DNA from: Streptomyces beihaiensis
Lineage (GTDB): Bacteria; Actinomycetota; Actinomycetes; Streptomycetales; Streptomycetaceae
Direction of reading: 5' to 3'
Length of the DNA stretch: 64,000 nucleotides
Assembly: GCF_026274175.1 (NCBI RefSeq)
Contig: NZ_JAPHNL010000113.1
Coordinates: 1-64,000 of the forward strand
Position numbers and translations under genes: made by a program. This document shows positions 1-9,400 of the stretch, piece by piece (positions within the stretch are counted from its first letter, which is position 1; each line of letters opens with the position of its first letter). Under the pieces are notes generated by a model. The model was given only the letters and a program-made list of their open reading frames with translations. It was not told where the DNA came from and did no database searches.

Positions 1-92
1 ACCGGGCGAGGTCGCGTGTCGGTACCGGGCGAGGTCGCGTGTCGGTACCGGGCGAGGTCGCGTGTCGGTACCGGGCGAGGTCGCGTGTCGGT
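1..92. repeat. 23-bp tandem repeat, four perfect copies
   Basis: Four identical 23-bp units (starting accgggcgag) lie head to tail at 1-23, 24-46, 47-69 and 70-92, and a fifth copy breaks off after about 8 bp. A second duplication of about 20 bp (gcccggccgcggccacgagg and a one-base variant) follows at about 105-150. The array may continue off the left edge. It sits downstream of the leftward GNAT gene and has no credible coding role. Confidence 0.9.
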
Positions 93-149
93 ACCGGGCG
101 GCGCCCGGCCGCGGCCACGAGGTTCGTGCCCGGCCGCGACCACGAGGCT

Positions 150-662
150 CTACAGGGTCTTGGCGTAGCAGCGGCTCAGTTCGTCGAAGCGGTAGTGGCC
201 GAACTTGGCGCACGGCTCGTAGCCGCTCGACGTGTACAGGGCGATGGCCTCCGGCTGCTTCACTCCGGTCTCCAGGACCATACGGACGCGGCCCGCGGCC
301 CGTGCGTCCTCCTCCAGGACGGCGAGGATCCGCCGCGCCAGGCCGAGTCCCCGGGCCTCGGGCGTCACGTACATCCGCTTGAGTTCGGCGTCGCCGTCCG
401 CGTATCCCTCGTCGTTGCGGTCCTGCGTGCGCCAGCCGCCCGTGGCCAGCGGTGTCCCCCCGGTGCCGTACGCGATCACGTACAGGCCGCGCGGCGGGGC
501 GAACATCGCCGCGTCGAGCGGGGTGGCGTCGCCCTCGGGGTCGCCGTAGCGCTCCGCGTACTCCCGCAGGACGCGGTCGCTGAGCGCGACGGCGTCGGCG
601 TGGTCGAAGGGGACCGTGCGCAGCGCGACGGCCTCGGGAGCGACGGAAGAGTGTATAGACAT
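150..662 (-). CDS. GNAT family N-acetyltransferase
   Basis: 170-aa single-domain GNAT enzyme expected to move an acetyl group from acetyl-CoA to an amine; the substrate is unknown. Beta-4 is residues 93-99 (ELKRMYV). The acetyl-CoA pyrophosphate loop is at 101-111 (PEARGLGLARR), a good R/Q-x-x-G-x-G/A match. The alpha-4/beta-6 section ETGVKQPEAIALYTSSGY (131-148) is typical of the family. It is transcribed leftward and divergently from xth across about 68 bp, so the promoters must be close-packed. It is full length for a GNAT. Fold confidence is high, function unknown. Confidence 0.85.
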   Translation of the reverse strand: MSIHSSVAPEAVALRTVPFDHADAVALSDRVLREYAERYGDPEGDATPLDAAMFAPPRGLYVIAYGTGGTPLATGGWRTQDRNDEGYADGDAELKRMYVTPEARGLGLARRILAVLEEDARAAGRVRMVLETGVKQPEAIALYTSSGYEPCAKFGHYRFDELSRCYAKTL

Positions 663-730
663 GCGGCCGATCGTATCTCTATGCCTACGGGTGTGTCTTG
701 CGCTTTCCAGTGTGCCGGTACCGTGGCCGG

Positions 731-1534
731 GTGCTGACTGTGACCAGTGTGAACGTGAACGGGCTGCGTGCCGCCGCGAAGAAGGGTTTCGTGGAGTGGC
801 TCGCCGGGACCTCGGCCGACGTCGTGTGCCTCCAGGAGGTGCGGGCCGAGCCGCACCAGCTGCCCGACACCGTGCGGGAGCCCGAGGGCTGGCACGTCGC
901 GCACGCGCCCGCCGCCGCCAAGGGGCGCGCCGGTGTCTCGCTCTACACGAGGCGTGAGCCGGAGCGGGTGCGGGTCGGGTTCGGGTCGAGCGAGTTCGAC
1001 GGCAGCGGCCGCTACGTGGAGGCGGACCTGCCCGGCGTCACGGTGGCCAGCCTCTACCTGCCCTCCGGCGAGGTCGGCACCGAGCGGCAGGACGAGAAGA
1101 TCCGGTTCATGGGGGAGTTCCTGCCCTACCTCAAGGAACTGCGCGAGCGGGCCGCCGCCGACGGCCGCGAGGTCGTCGTCTGTGGCGACTGGAACATCGC
1201 TCACCGCGAGGCCGACCTCAAGAACTGGAAGGGCAACAAGAAGAACTCCGGCTTCCTGCCGGAGGAGCGTGAGTGGCTGAGCCGGGTTCTCGACCCGGCG
1301 GACGGCGGGTACGTGGATGTGGTGCGGGCCCTGCACCCGGACACCGAGGGGCCGTACTCGTGGTGGTCTTACCGCGGTCGGGCGTTCGACAACGACTCGG
1401 GCTGGAGGATCGACTTGATCGTTTCCACGCCGGGGCTGGCGGCCAGGGGGCGCAAGGCGTTGGTCGAGCGGGCCGCCACGCATCAGGAGCGCTGGTCGGA
1501 CCACGCTCCGGTGACCGCGGTCTTCGACAGGTAG
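731..1534 (+). CDS. xth: Exodeoxyribonuclease III (AP endonuclease family 1)
   Basis: 267-aa Mg2+-dependent nuclease of the exonuclease-endonuclease-phosphatase fold, acting in base-excision repair at abasic sites. Visible catalytic elements: NVNGLRAA (8-15), LQEVR with metal-binding Glu36, GDWNIAHRE (152-160), the W/R-I-D segment near the C-terminus and the terminal SDHAPV. GTG 731 is chosen because the family starts directly with the first beta strand (VLTVTSVNVNG). The upstream TTG at 698 would add 11 unconserved residues. No clear Shine-Dalgarno precedes 731, so the message may be leaderless. Its 3' end lies 25 bp from the converging MerR gene. Confidence 0.93.
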   Translation: MLTVTSVNVNGLRAAAKKGFVEWLAGTSADVVCLQEVRAEPHQLPDTVREPEGWHVAHAPAAAKGRAGVSLYTRREPERVRVGFGSSEFDGSGRYVEADLPGVTVASLYLPSGEVGTERQDEKIRFMGEFLPYLKELRERAAADGREVVVCGDWNIAHREADLKNWKGNKKNSGFLPEEREWLSRVLDPADGGYVDVVRALHPDTEGPYSWWSYRGRAFDNDSGWRIDLIVSTPGLAARGRKALVERAATHQERWSDHAPVTAVFDR

Positions 1535-1559
1535 GCGAGCGGGCGCGTCGGGCGGCGCG

Positions 1560-2381
1560 TCAGGGCTGCGGAGGCGGACTGAGGCGCCGGTCGAGCGCCA
1601 TCGACAGTTCCGCCTCGACCACCGACTTGGCCAGGGGGCGGAGGCGTTCCGCGTCCTGCCGGGTGCTGTGGGCCAGCACCAGGTCCGCGAAGAGGCGGGC
1701 CAGTGCCTCCGCGTGGTCGCGGACCTTGGCGCCCGCCGCGAGGACCTCGGCGAGCGGGATGCCCTCGCGGACCAGTGCCGCCGAGACGTCCAGCAGGCGG
1801 CGGCTGACGTGGACGATCTCCTCGCCGTCCGTGCCCAGGTAGCCGAGGTCGAGGGCGGCCTGGAGGTTCTCCGGGGTGACCTCGCCCGCGAAGTGGTCGG
1901 CGAGTTCGGCGGCGGAGAGGCGGACCGGGGTCTCCTCGGTCGGCACGCCGACGCCCAGGAGTTCGCCCACGTCGCGGCCCCGGTCGAAGGCCTCGGAGAG
2001 CTCCGCGATGCCGTTGAGGGTGTGGCCGCGTTCGAGGAGTGCCGCGATCGTGCGCAGGCGGGCCAGGTGGGTCTCGTCGTACCAGGCGATCCGGCCCTCG
2101 CGGCGCGGTGGCCGCAGCAGGCCGCGTTCGCGGTAGAAGCGGACGGTGCGGACCGTGATCCCGGCCGCCTCCGCCAGTTCCGCCATGCGGTACTCACGCT
2201 TCCCGTCGGTGTTCGCGTCCTGCGTGCCCTGCGTGCCCTGCGTGCCCTGCGTGCCCTGCGTGCCCTGCGTGCCCTGCGTGCCCTGCGTGCCCTGCGTGGC
2301 CTGTGCGTCCTGCGTGTCTTGTGCGTCCTGCGTGTGTCGCGCGGCCTGTGTGTGTCGCGCGTCTTCTCCGGGGCTGCCCAC
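1560..2381 (-). CDS. MerR family transcriptional regulator with TQG-repeat N-terminus
   Basis: About 273 aa if translation starts at GTG 2381, which has an AAGG motif just upstream. Residues 7-56 are low complexity: HTQ/DAQ units followed by eight TQG triplets. A canonical MerR winged helix follows (about 64-130: REYRMAELAEAAGITVRTVRFYRERG), then a helical effector or dimer domain. The only internal Met (residue 66) falls inside the first HTH strand, so the start must be upstream and the repeats are probably translated. It is divergent from the monooxygenase operon, 130 bp from its start, and is therefore its likely regulator. Fold is confident; the start and the ligand are uncertain. Confidence 0.85.
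   Translation of the reverse strand: MGSPGEDARHTQAARHTQDAQDTQDAQATQGTQGTQGTQGTQGTQGTQGTQGTQDANTDGKREYRMAELAEAAGITVRTVRFYRERGLLRPPRREGRIAWYDETHLARLRTIAALLERGHTLNGIAELSEAFDRGRDVGELLGVGVPTEETPVRLSAAELADHFAGEVTPENLQAALDLGYLGTDGEEIVHVSRRLLDVSAALVREGIPLAEVLAAGAKVRDHAEALARLFADLVLAHSTRQDAERLRPLAKSVVEAELSMALDRRLSPPPQP
2221..2301. repeat. 9-bp tandem repeat in the MerR N-terminus
   Basis: Eight perfect copies of tgcgtgccc run from 2221 to 2292, followed by degenerate copies to about 2355. Read on the minus strand each unit encodes Gln-Gly-Thr, giving the (TQG)8 tract. Because the unit is nine bases, copy-number changes keep the reading frame. Confidence 0.95.
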
Positions 2382-2511
2382 GCCCGAAACCTTATGTCGT
2401 ACCGCCGGTAACTTTCCCTGCCCACCCCCTACCCATGAGTACGGCGAAGCTCTACTCTCCGGATTGCGCCAGTGTTCACTGGCAGGATCGTGCGGCAAGG
2501 GAGGCGCGGGT

Positions 2512-4155
2512 ATGGGCGCGAGCGACGAGCGCGAGCGTGAACACGTGCGAGTGGCGGTGATCGGGTCCGGGTTCGGCGGGCTCGGGGCGGCGGTCAGGCT
2601 GCGCCGCGAGGGCGTCACCGACTTCGTGGTCCTGGAGCGGGCCGGCGCGGTCGGCGGCACCTGGCGCGACAACAGCTACCCGGGGTGCGCCTGCGACGTG
2701 CCCTCCCACCTGTACTCCTTCTCCTTCGCGCCCAACCCGGACTGGCCGCGCACCTTCTCCGGGCAGGAGCGCATCCGGGAGTACCTGGAGCACGTCGCCG
2801 ACGTGTTCCGGATCAGGCCGCACATCCGGTTCGACTGCGAAGTGCGGCAGGCCCGGTGGGACACGGACAGACTGTGGTGGGAGATCGAGACCTCCCGCGG
2901 CACCCTCACCGCCGACGTCGTCGTCTCTGCCACCGGGCCGCTGTCCGATCCGAAGCTCCCGGACGTCCGCGGGATCGAGTCGTTCCCCGGCAAGGTCTTC
3001 CACTCCGCCCGCTGGGACCATGACTACGACCTGCGCGGCAAGCGCGTCGCCGTCGTCGGCACCGGCGCCTCCGCCATCCAGATCGTGCCCGAGATCCAGA
3101 AGCGGGTGGGCAGGCTCACCCTTTTCCAGCGCACGCCCCCGTGGGTCATGCCGCGCGCCGACCGCAACATCACCAAGGCCGAGCGCTGGCTCCACCACCA
3201 GCTGCCGTTCACCACGCAGGCGCGGCGCGGACTCCTGTGGGGCATCAGGGAGTTGCAGGTCCAGGCGTTCACCAAGCGGCCCGACGAGCTGGGCATGGTG
3301 GAGCGGATCGCCAAGCGGAACATGTACCGCGCGATCAAGGATCCGGCGTTGCGCGCCAAGCTCACCCCGGACTACCGGATCGGCTGCAAGCGCATCCTGC
3401 TCTCCAACACGTACTATCCCGCCCTCGCCCGCCCCAACGTCGACGTCGTCGCGTCGGGCCTGAGCGAGATCCGCGGCAACACGCTCGTCGCCGCCGACGG
3501 CACCGAGGCCGAGGTCGACGCCGTCGTCTTCGGCACCGGCTTCCACGTCACCGACATGCCGATCGCCGACCGCGTCGTCGGCGCCGACGGCAGCACGCTC
3601 GCGCAGAGCTGGAAGGACGGGATGAAGGCGCTGCGCGGCGCGACCGCCGCCGGCTTCCCGAACTTCATGACGGTGATCGGACCCAACACCGGCCTCGGCA
3701 ACTCCTCCATGATCCTCATGATCGAGTCGCAGCTGAACTATCTGGCCGACTACATGCGGCAGTTGGACGTGCTCGGCGGGCGGGTCGCGCTCGACCCCCG
3801 CGAGACCGCCGTGACCGGCTGGAACAACCGGGTACAGGACCGGATGAAGCGCACCGTGTGGAACACCGGCGGCTGCAACAGCTGGTACCTCGACGCGAAC
3901 GGCGTCAACACCACCGTCTGGCCCGGCACGACGACCGAGTTCCGGCGCGCCACGCGCCATGTCGACCTCGGGGAGTACGAGGTGGTGCGTGCGCCCAATA
4001 CGTCCACCGCGCCCCACGCGCCCCACGCGCCCCACGCGCCCCACGCGCCCCACGCGCCCCACGCGCCCGCGGCGCCCACCGCGTCCACCAGGCCCGCCGC
4101 CAAGAAGCGGGCCCGTACGAAGAAGTCCGACGAGTCCGAGGTGAGTGCCGCATGA
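2512..4155 (+). CDS. Flavin-dependent Baeyer-Villiger-type monooxygenase
   Basis: 547-aa NAD(P)H/FAD enzyme. The N-terminal FAD Rossmann motif GSGFGG is at 18-23, and the NADPH motif GTGASA at about 183-188. The BVMO fingerprint FxGxxxHxxxW is intact as FPGKVFHSARW at 158-168. The expected reaction is O2 insertion next to a ketone carbonyl, giving an ester or lactone. ATG 2512 is preceded by GGAGG at good spacing; earlier in-frame codons would run into the MerR repeats. It is first gene of an ATGA-coupled operon with a hydrolase and an SDR. The C-terminal tail is odd: six APH triplets then a Lys/Arg-rich end, absent from the usual family C-terminus. Confidence 0.92.
   Translation: MGASDEREREHVRVAVIGSGFGGLGAAVRLRREGVTDFVVLERAGAVGGTWRDNSYPGCACDVPSHLYSFSFAPNPDWPRTFSGQERIREYLEHVADVFRIRPHIRFDCEVRQARWDTDRLWWEIETSRGTLTADVVVSATGPLSDPKLPDVRGIESFPGKVFHSARWDHDYDLRGKRVAVVGTGASAIQIVPEIQKRVGRLTLFQRTPPWVMPRADRNITKAERWLHHQLPFTTQARRGLLWGIRELQVQAFTKRPDELGMVERIAKRNMYRAIKDPALRAKLTPDYRIGCKRILLSNTYYPALARPNVDVVASGLSEIRGNTLVAADGTEAEVDAVVFGTGFHVTDMPIADRVVGADGSTLAQSWKDGMKALRGATAAGFPNFMTVIGPNTGLGNSSMILMIESQLNYLADYMRQLDVLGGRVALDPRETAVTGWNNRVQDRMKRTVWNTGGCNSWYLDANGVNTTVWPGTTTEFRRATRHVDLGEYEVVRAPNTSTAPHAPHAPHAPHAPHAPHAPAAPTASTRPAAKKRARTKKSDESEVSAA
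4009..4062. repeat. 9-bp tandem repeat in the monooxygenase C-terminus
   Basis: Six perfect copies of gcgccccac encode (Ala-Pro-His)6 near the end of the monooxygenase. Further Ala/Pro codons and a basic tail follow. The unit length preserves frame. Confidence 0.95.
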
Positions 4156-5099
4156 GCCGCCCGACGCACATGACCACCGGGCCCTACGCCCCGCCCGCCG
4201 CCACCCGCGAGCTCTCCGTCGTCTCGGCGGACGGCGCGCGGCTCCACGCCGAGGTGCACGGCCCCGACGGCCGCCCCGCGATCGTCCTGGCCCACGGCTG
4301 GACCTGCTCGACCGCCTTCTGGGCGCGGCAGACGCGCGCGCTCGCCCCCGACCACCGGGTGATCGTGTACGACCAGCGAGGGCACGGTCGTTCGCCCGCC
4401 GCGCAGGCCGCCGGCCGCCCCTACAGCACCGAGATGCTCGCCGACGACCTGGAAGCGGTGCTGCGCGCGACGCTCGCGCCGGGGGAGCGGGCCGTGCTCG
4501 CCGGGCACTCGATGGGCGGCATGACGATGATGGCCGCCGCCGGGCGGGAGACCTTCGCCGAGCACGCCGCCGCCGTTCTGCTGTGCAGCACCGGCAGTTC
4601 GCGGCTCGTCGCCGAGTCGACCGTCGTGCCGCTGCTCGGCTCGGGCGCGCTGCGGACCCGGCTGACCGCCGCGATCCTCGGGTCGCGGGCGCCGCTCGGC
4701 CCCGTCACGCCGCTCGCCAAGCGCGTCCTCAAGTACGCGACCATGGGCAGGAGTTCGACTCCCGACCAGGTGGAGGCGTGCGCGCGGATCGTGCACGCCT
4801 GCCCGCGGGGCGTGCGGCACGGCTGGTCGCGCGTCCTTGAGGAACTGGAACTCGACTCCGGCGTGCGGCAGTTGACCGTACCCACGGCCGTCGTCGCCGG
4901 GACCGCCGACCGGCTCACGCCCCTCGTGCACGCCCGGCGGATCGCCGCCGGGCTCCCGCAGTGCGTCGGGCTGACCGAGCTGGCCGGGCGCGGCCACATG
5001 ACGCCGATCGAGGCGCCGGACGCCGTCACCGACACGATCCGGGAACTGGTACGAAGCTACGTAACGGCAGACACGGAGAAGGGAGCGGACGCCGCATGA
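4152..5099 (+). CDS. Alpha/beta hydrolase (putative esterase)
   Basis: 315 aa. Oxyanion-hole HG at 48-49 (LAHGWTCS), nucleophile elbow GHSMGG with Ser120, an acid in GTADRLTP near residue 253 and catalytic His281 (GRGHMTP) make a complete triad. ATG 4152 overlaps the upstream TGA as ATGA, which implies translational coupling with the monooxygenase. Context suggests that it cleaves the ester or lactone made by the monooxygenase; the sequence alone does not set the substrate. A further ATGA couples it to the SDR gene. Confidence 0.9.
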   Translation: MSRPTHMTTGPYAPPAATRELSVVSADGARLHAEVHGPDGRPAIVLAHGWTCSTAFWARQTRALAPDHRVIVYDQRGHGRSPAAQAAGRPYSTEMLADDLEAVLRATLAPGERAVLAGHSMGGMTMMAAAGRETFAEHAAAVLLCSTGSSRLVAESTVVPLLGSGALRTRLTAAILGSRAPLGPVTPLAKRVLKYATMGRSSTPDQVEACARIVHACPRGVRHGWSRVLEELELDSGVRQLTVPTAVVAGTADRLTPLVHARRIAAGLPQCVGLTELAGRGHMTPIEAPDAVTDTIRELVRSYVTADTEKGADAA

Positions 5100-5968
5100 G
5101 CAAGGTCAGTCTCGAAGGGCAGGTCGCGGTCGTCACGGGCGCGGCGCGCGGCGTCGGCGAACTGCTGGCCCGCAAGCTCTCGGCGCGCGGCGCCAAGGTC
5201 GCGCTCGTCGGCCTGGAGCCGGACGAGCTGAAGCAGGTCGCCGGGCGGCTGCACGCGGACGCCGACTGGTGGCACGCCGACGTCACCGACCACGAGGCGA
5301 TGGCGCGGGTGGCGCGGGAGGTGAAGGAGCGGTTCGGCAAGGTCGACATCGTCGTGGCGAACGCGGGAGTCGCCACCGGCGGCCCGTTCGTCGACTCCGA
5401 CCCCGTCGCGTGGCGGCGCGTCATCGAGGTCAACCTCATCGGCTCCGCGGTCACGGCCCGCGCGTTCCTGCCCGTACTCATGGAGTCGCGCGGTTACCTG
5501 CTCCAGATCGCCTCGCTCGCGGCGATCACGCCCGCGCCCATGATGACCGCGTACTGCGCGTCGAAGTCGGGCGTGGAGGCGTACGCGCACAGCCTGCGCG
5601 CCGAGGTCGGCTACAAGGGCGTACGCGTCGGGGTCGGGTACCTGTCCTGGACCGACACGGACATGGTGCGCGGCGCCGACCAGGACGACGTGATGCGCGA
5701 GCTGCGCCAGCGGCTGCCGTGGCCGTCGAACAAGACGTATCCGCTGGGCCCGGCCGTGGACCGGATCGTGGCGGGCATCGAGCGGCGGTCGTCGCACGTC
5801 TACGCGCAGTGGTGGCTGCGCGGCATGCAGGGCGTGCGCGGCTATCTGCCCGGGATCATCGGGGCGGTGGGGCAGCGCGAGATGCGGCGGTTCGAGCCGC
5901 GCCTCGACTCGATCCGCACCGGCCTCGTGGGTGCCGGGGGAGCGGCGGACGAGGCGGAACGCGACTGA
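5096..5968 (+). CDS. Short-chain dehydrogenase/reductase
   Basis: 290-aa classical SDR: TGAARGVG cofactor loop at 14-21, NAG at 89-91, catalytic Ser140, Tyr153 and Lys157 (YCASK). It interconverts an alcohol and a ketone using NAD(P). It is coupled by ATGA to the hydrolase and is the last gene before a strong hairpin terminator. In a BVMO-hydrolase operon it would logically make the ketone substrate from an alcohol (inference). The C-terminal extension of about 60 residues after the core is Arg-rich. Confidence 0.92.
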   Translation: MSKVSLEGQVAVVTGAARGVGELLARKLSARGAKVALVGLEPDELKQVAGRLHADADWWHADVTDHEAMARVAREVKERFGKVDIVVANAGVATGGPFVDSDPVAWRRVIEVNLIGSAVTARAFLPVLMESRGYLLQIASLAAITPAPMMTAYCASKSGVEAYAHSLRAEVGYKGVRVGVGYLSWTDTDMVRGADQDDVMRELRQRLPWPSNKTYPLGPAVDRIVAGIERRSSHVYAQWWLRGMQGVRGYLPGIIGAVGQREMRRFEPRLDSIRTGLVGAGGAADEAERD

Positions 5969-5986
5969 GACGCACGCACGCCGCGA

Positions 5987-6016
5987 GGGCGCACCCGGAA
6001 GAGGTCGGGTGCGCCC
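5987..6016. terminator. Hairpin terminator after the monooxygenase operon
   Basis: A perfect 11-bp stem (GGGCGCACCCG paired with CGGGTGCGCCC) with an 8-nt loop lies 18 bp after the SDR stop and 25 bp before the converging end of the small coiled-coil gene. There is no U tract, as usual in Streptomyces. It probably acts in both directions. Confidence 0.85.
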
Positions 6017-6041
6017 TTGGGCGTGAGGTGAGGAACGCGCT

Positions 6042-6323
6042 TCAGGCCTCGTAGTCCTGGTCGATGCGGTCCTGCTCCTCCTGGAGGGACCGCTGCGTGT
6101 CGTCCATGTCACGGGACGTGCGCTCCTGGCCCTGCCGGCCACGCTGCTGCGCCTGCTCCCGAGCCTGCCGGCCGTGCTCCCGGGCCTCCTGGCCGTACTG
6201 CTCCGCCTGCTCCCTGCCCTGCTGACCGCGCTGCTGCGCCTCGTCCTTGGCGCTGCCCATCTGGTCCTTGGCCTTGTTGCGGAGCTGCTCGGCCTTGTCC
6301 TGGAACTGGTCCTTCATGCCCAT
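6042..6323 (-). CDS. Small hydrophilic coiled-coil protein, CsbD-like
   Basis: 93 aa, almost entirely charged or Gln. It starts MGMKDQFQDKAEQLRNKAKDQMG and continues with Arg-Glu-Gln-Gln heptad-like repeats, so a long amphipathic helix is predicted. The N-terminal pattern resembles CsbD/late-embryogenesis-type stress proteins, but the match is weak. There are no catalytic residues or membrane segments. A GGAGTG Shine-Dalgarno lies just upstream of the ATG, supporting translation. It is monocistronic, facing the terminator shared with the SDR operon. Function unknown; a stress or desiccation role is only a guess. Confidence 0.75.
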   Translation of the reverse strand: MGMKDQFQDKAEQLRNKAKDQMGSAKDEAQQRGQQGREQAEQYGQEAREHGRQAREQAQQRGRQGQERTSRDMDDTQRSLQEEQDRIDQDYEA

Positions 6324-6439
6324 GAAAGTTCACTCCTGAGGTGGGTGTTGATCGGGGCTCGACCAGACTTGCACGGCGGTACACAGGTCGCATTTCGGAC
6401 CGTAGCCCTCCGCTGTCGGCGCAGGTCAGGGCCGCGTGT

Positions 6440-9400
6440 TCAGCGCCGTGGCGGCAGCTTCGGGCGGCGCCGGTCGGGTACGTCGGAGTAGTCGGGCGGT
6501 GTCTTGGCGCCCTGTTCGTCGAGGAGCCCGAGCGCGAGCTCGACGGCGTCGTCCAGCTGCGCGTGCCGCCCCTCGGCCCAGTCGAGCGGCGTGCGCAGGG
6601 CCGGGATGTCGGGGTCGACGCCCCGGTTCTCGATGGACCAGCCGTACTCGGGGAACCAGGCGGCGTTCATCGGCACGGTGATCACGGTGCCGTCGACGAG
6701 CCGGTGCCGCCCCGTCATCCCGACGACGCCGCCCCAGGTGCGCTGCCCGACCACCGGGCCGAGCGCGAGCAGTTTGAACGCGGCGGTGATCATGTCGCCG
6801 TCGGACGAGGTCGCCTCGTCGGCAAGCGCGACGACGGGGCCGCGCGGGGCGTTCGAGGTGTACGACACGGCCTGCGCGTCGCGTGTCAGGTCCCAGCCGA
6901 GGATCTTCCGGGTGAGTTTCTCGATGACGAGCTCGCTGATGTTGCCGCCCGCGTTGCCGCGTACGTCGACGATGAGCGCGGGCCGCGAGACCTCCATGCG
7001 CAGGTCGCGGTTGAACTGCGCCCAGCCGGAGCCGCCCATGTCGGGGATGTGCAGGTAGCCGCATTTTCCGTTGCTCAACTCCCGTACGACGGCTCGGCGT
7101 TTGGCCACCCAGTCCTGGTAGCGCAGCGGCCGTTCGTCGATGAGCGGCATGACGGCGACGCGGCGGGGCGGGCCTTCGCCCTCCGGGGGCGAGAAGGTCA
7201 GCTCGACCGTGGTGCCGCCGGAGCCCGCGAGCAGCGGGTACGGGCCCGCGACCGGGTCGACCGGGCGGCCGTCGACGTGGGTGAGGACGGCCCCTTCGCG
7301 GATGCCGGTACCGGCCAGCGGGGAGCGGGCCTTGGAGTCGGACGAGTCGCCGGGCAGGATGCGCCGCACCACCCATCGCCCGTCCCGGCACACGAGGTTG
7401 GCGCCGAGCAGGCCCTGGGCGCGCTGGTAGTGCGGCGGGCCTTCGTTGCGGCGGGCGGCGGCGACGTAGGCGTGCGAGGTGCCCAGCTCGCCGAGCACCT
7501 CGCGCAGCAGGTCGGCGAACTCGTCGGGGGACGCGACCCGTTGGACCAGCGGGCGGTACTGGTCGAGCACCCCGTCCCAGTCGATCCCGCACATGTCCGG
7601 GTCCCAGAAGTAGGCGCGGATGAGCCGGCCCGCCTCCTCGTACGCCTGCCGCCACTCGGCGGCCGGGTCGACCTCGTGCAGGATGCGGCGCAGGTCGAGC
7701 CAGACGGTGGAGTCGCTGTCGCCCGCCTCGGTGGCGGGCACGGCGCGCAGCTCGTCCTCGTCGGCGACGACGAGCCGGGTGCCGTCGCCGCTGACCGCGA
7801 ACCAGTCCATGTGGTCGACGAGTTGGGTCTTGCGGCCCTTGGCCAGGTCGAAGTGTTCGAGGGTCGGCTGGGCCGAGGTGTCCGCCGGGTTGGCGAACGT
7901 CTCGCCGAGCGCGCCGGAGATCGGCCAGCGCAGCCACACCAGGCCGCCGCCGGCGACCGGGTGAAGGGCCGAGTACTTCGACGCGGCGACGGGGAACGGC
8001 ACCACCCGGTCCGGCAGCCCCTCCGTCTCCACGGTCGGCGAGCAGTCCCCGGTGCCCTCGGCGGCGTCGAGCCCGCCCGCGGCCGTGCGCCCGTCGGGCG
8101 AGAGGGCGAAGGGCGACGGGGTGGTGGAGGAGAGCGGTACGAGGTAGGGGCGGCAGCCAAGGGGGAAGGAGAGGTCGCCGGTGTGCACGTCGTAGACGGG
8201 GTCGAAGCCGCGCCAGGACAGGAAGGCGAGGTACCGGCCGTCGCGCGTGAAGACGGGGTTCTCGTCCTCGAACCTGCCGTTGGTGACGTCGACGACGCGC
8301 CGGTCGCCGGGCCCGGAGATCCGCACCATCTTGATCTTGCGCAGTGAGCGCCCGATACCGGGATGCGACCAGGTCAGCCAGGCCCCGTCCGGGGAGAACG
8401 CGAGATCACGCACGGGCCCGTTCACCGACCGCACCACCTCGACGAGCCGACCACCGGCCGCGGCGTCCCCGCCGGGGGTGGCGTCCAGCGCACCGGCGGC
8501 GGAGGTCCGCCCTTCGGCGGGGACGGCCTGTGGGCCGGTGGCGGGGGCCCGGCCGGTGGTGTGGGCGGCTCGCTGACCGGTGGTCGGGGTGTTCGTGTCG
8601 GTGGTGCCCGTCGTGGCGGCGGCCCCGGTCGTTGTGTCGGCGGTGTCGGCCGTCGTGTCGGCGGCCGGGGCCGTTGTGGTGGTGTCGGTCGTTGTGTCGG
8701 CGGTGTCGGCTGTTGTTGCGGTGGTGGTGTCGGTTGTCGTGTCGGAGGCCCCGGCCGTCGCGTCGGAGGCCCCGGCCATCGTGTCGGCCGTGCCGGTCTT
8801 CTCGTCCGAGGCGCGTCCGGTGTCCTCCCCGGCGGCCACCGGCTCCTCGTCCTCCGCGACGGTGAGCAGGAGGAGACGGCCGTCGTGCGTGGCGATGGCA
8901 AGGCGTTCGCCGTCCGGGTCCGAGACGAGTTCTCGTACGCGGCCGAGCCGACCGGAGGCGAGGCGGCGCGGGGGGCGGGCACCGCTGGCCCGGGGCAGGT
9001 AGGCGATCTCGACCGCGTCCTCGCCGTCGGCGTCGGTGACGTAGGCGACCTGGCCGCCGCTGCCGAGCATCTCCGGCAGCCGGACCCGCACCCCCGGGGT
9101 GCTGGTCAGCGTGCGGGCGGGGCCGTCGCGGTGCGTCAGCCAGTAGAGGCTGCCGCGCACGGTGACGGCGCTGGCCCGGCCGGTCTCGTCGACCGAGAGG
9201 GAGTCGATGTGGTGGGCGGCGGGCACCTGGTAGCGGCGCCGCCCGGTGCGCGGGCCGCCGAGCCGGACCGGCAGGCGGCGCGGCTGGGACCCGGCCTCCA
9301 GCGCGTCGAGGATCCACAGCTCACCCGCGCACTGGTAGACGACACGCGTGCCGTCGGAGGCGGCGTGCCGGGCGTAGAACGCGTCGTGGTCGGTGTGCCG

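Noticed and set aside
1-92. CRISPR array
   Set aside because: The 23-bp units are contiguous with no spacers and there are no cas genes.
2382-2672. Longer MerR N-terminus (to 2672)
   Set aside because: It would overlap the start of the divergent monooxygenase and its ribosome site.
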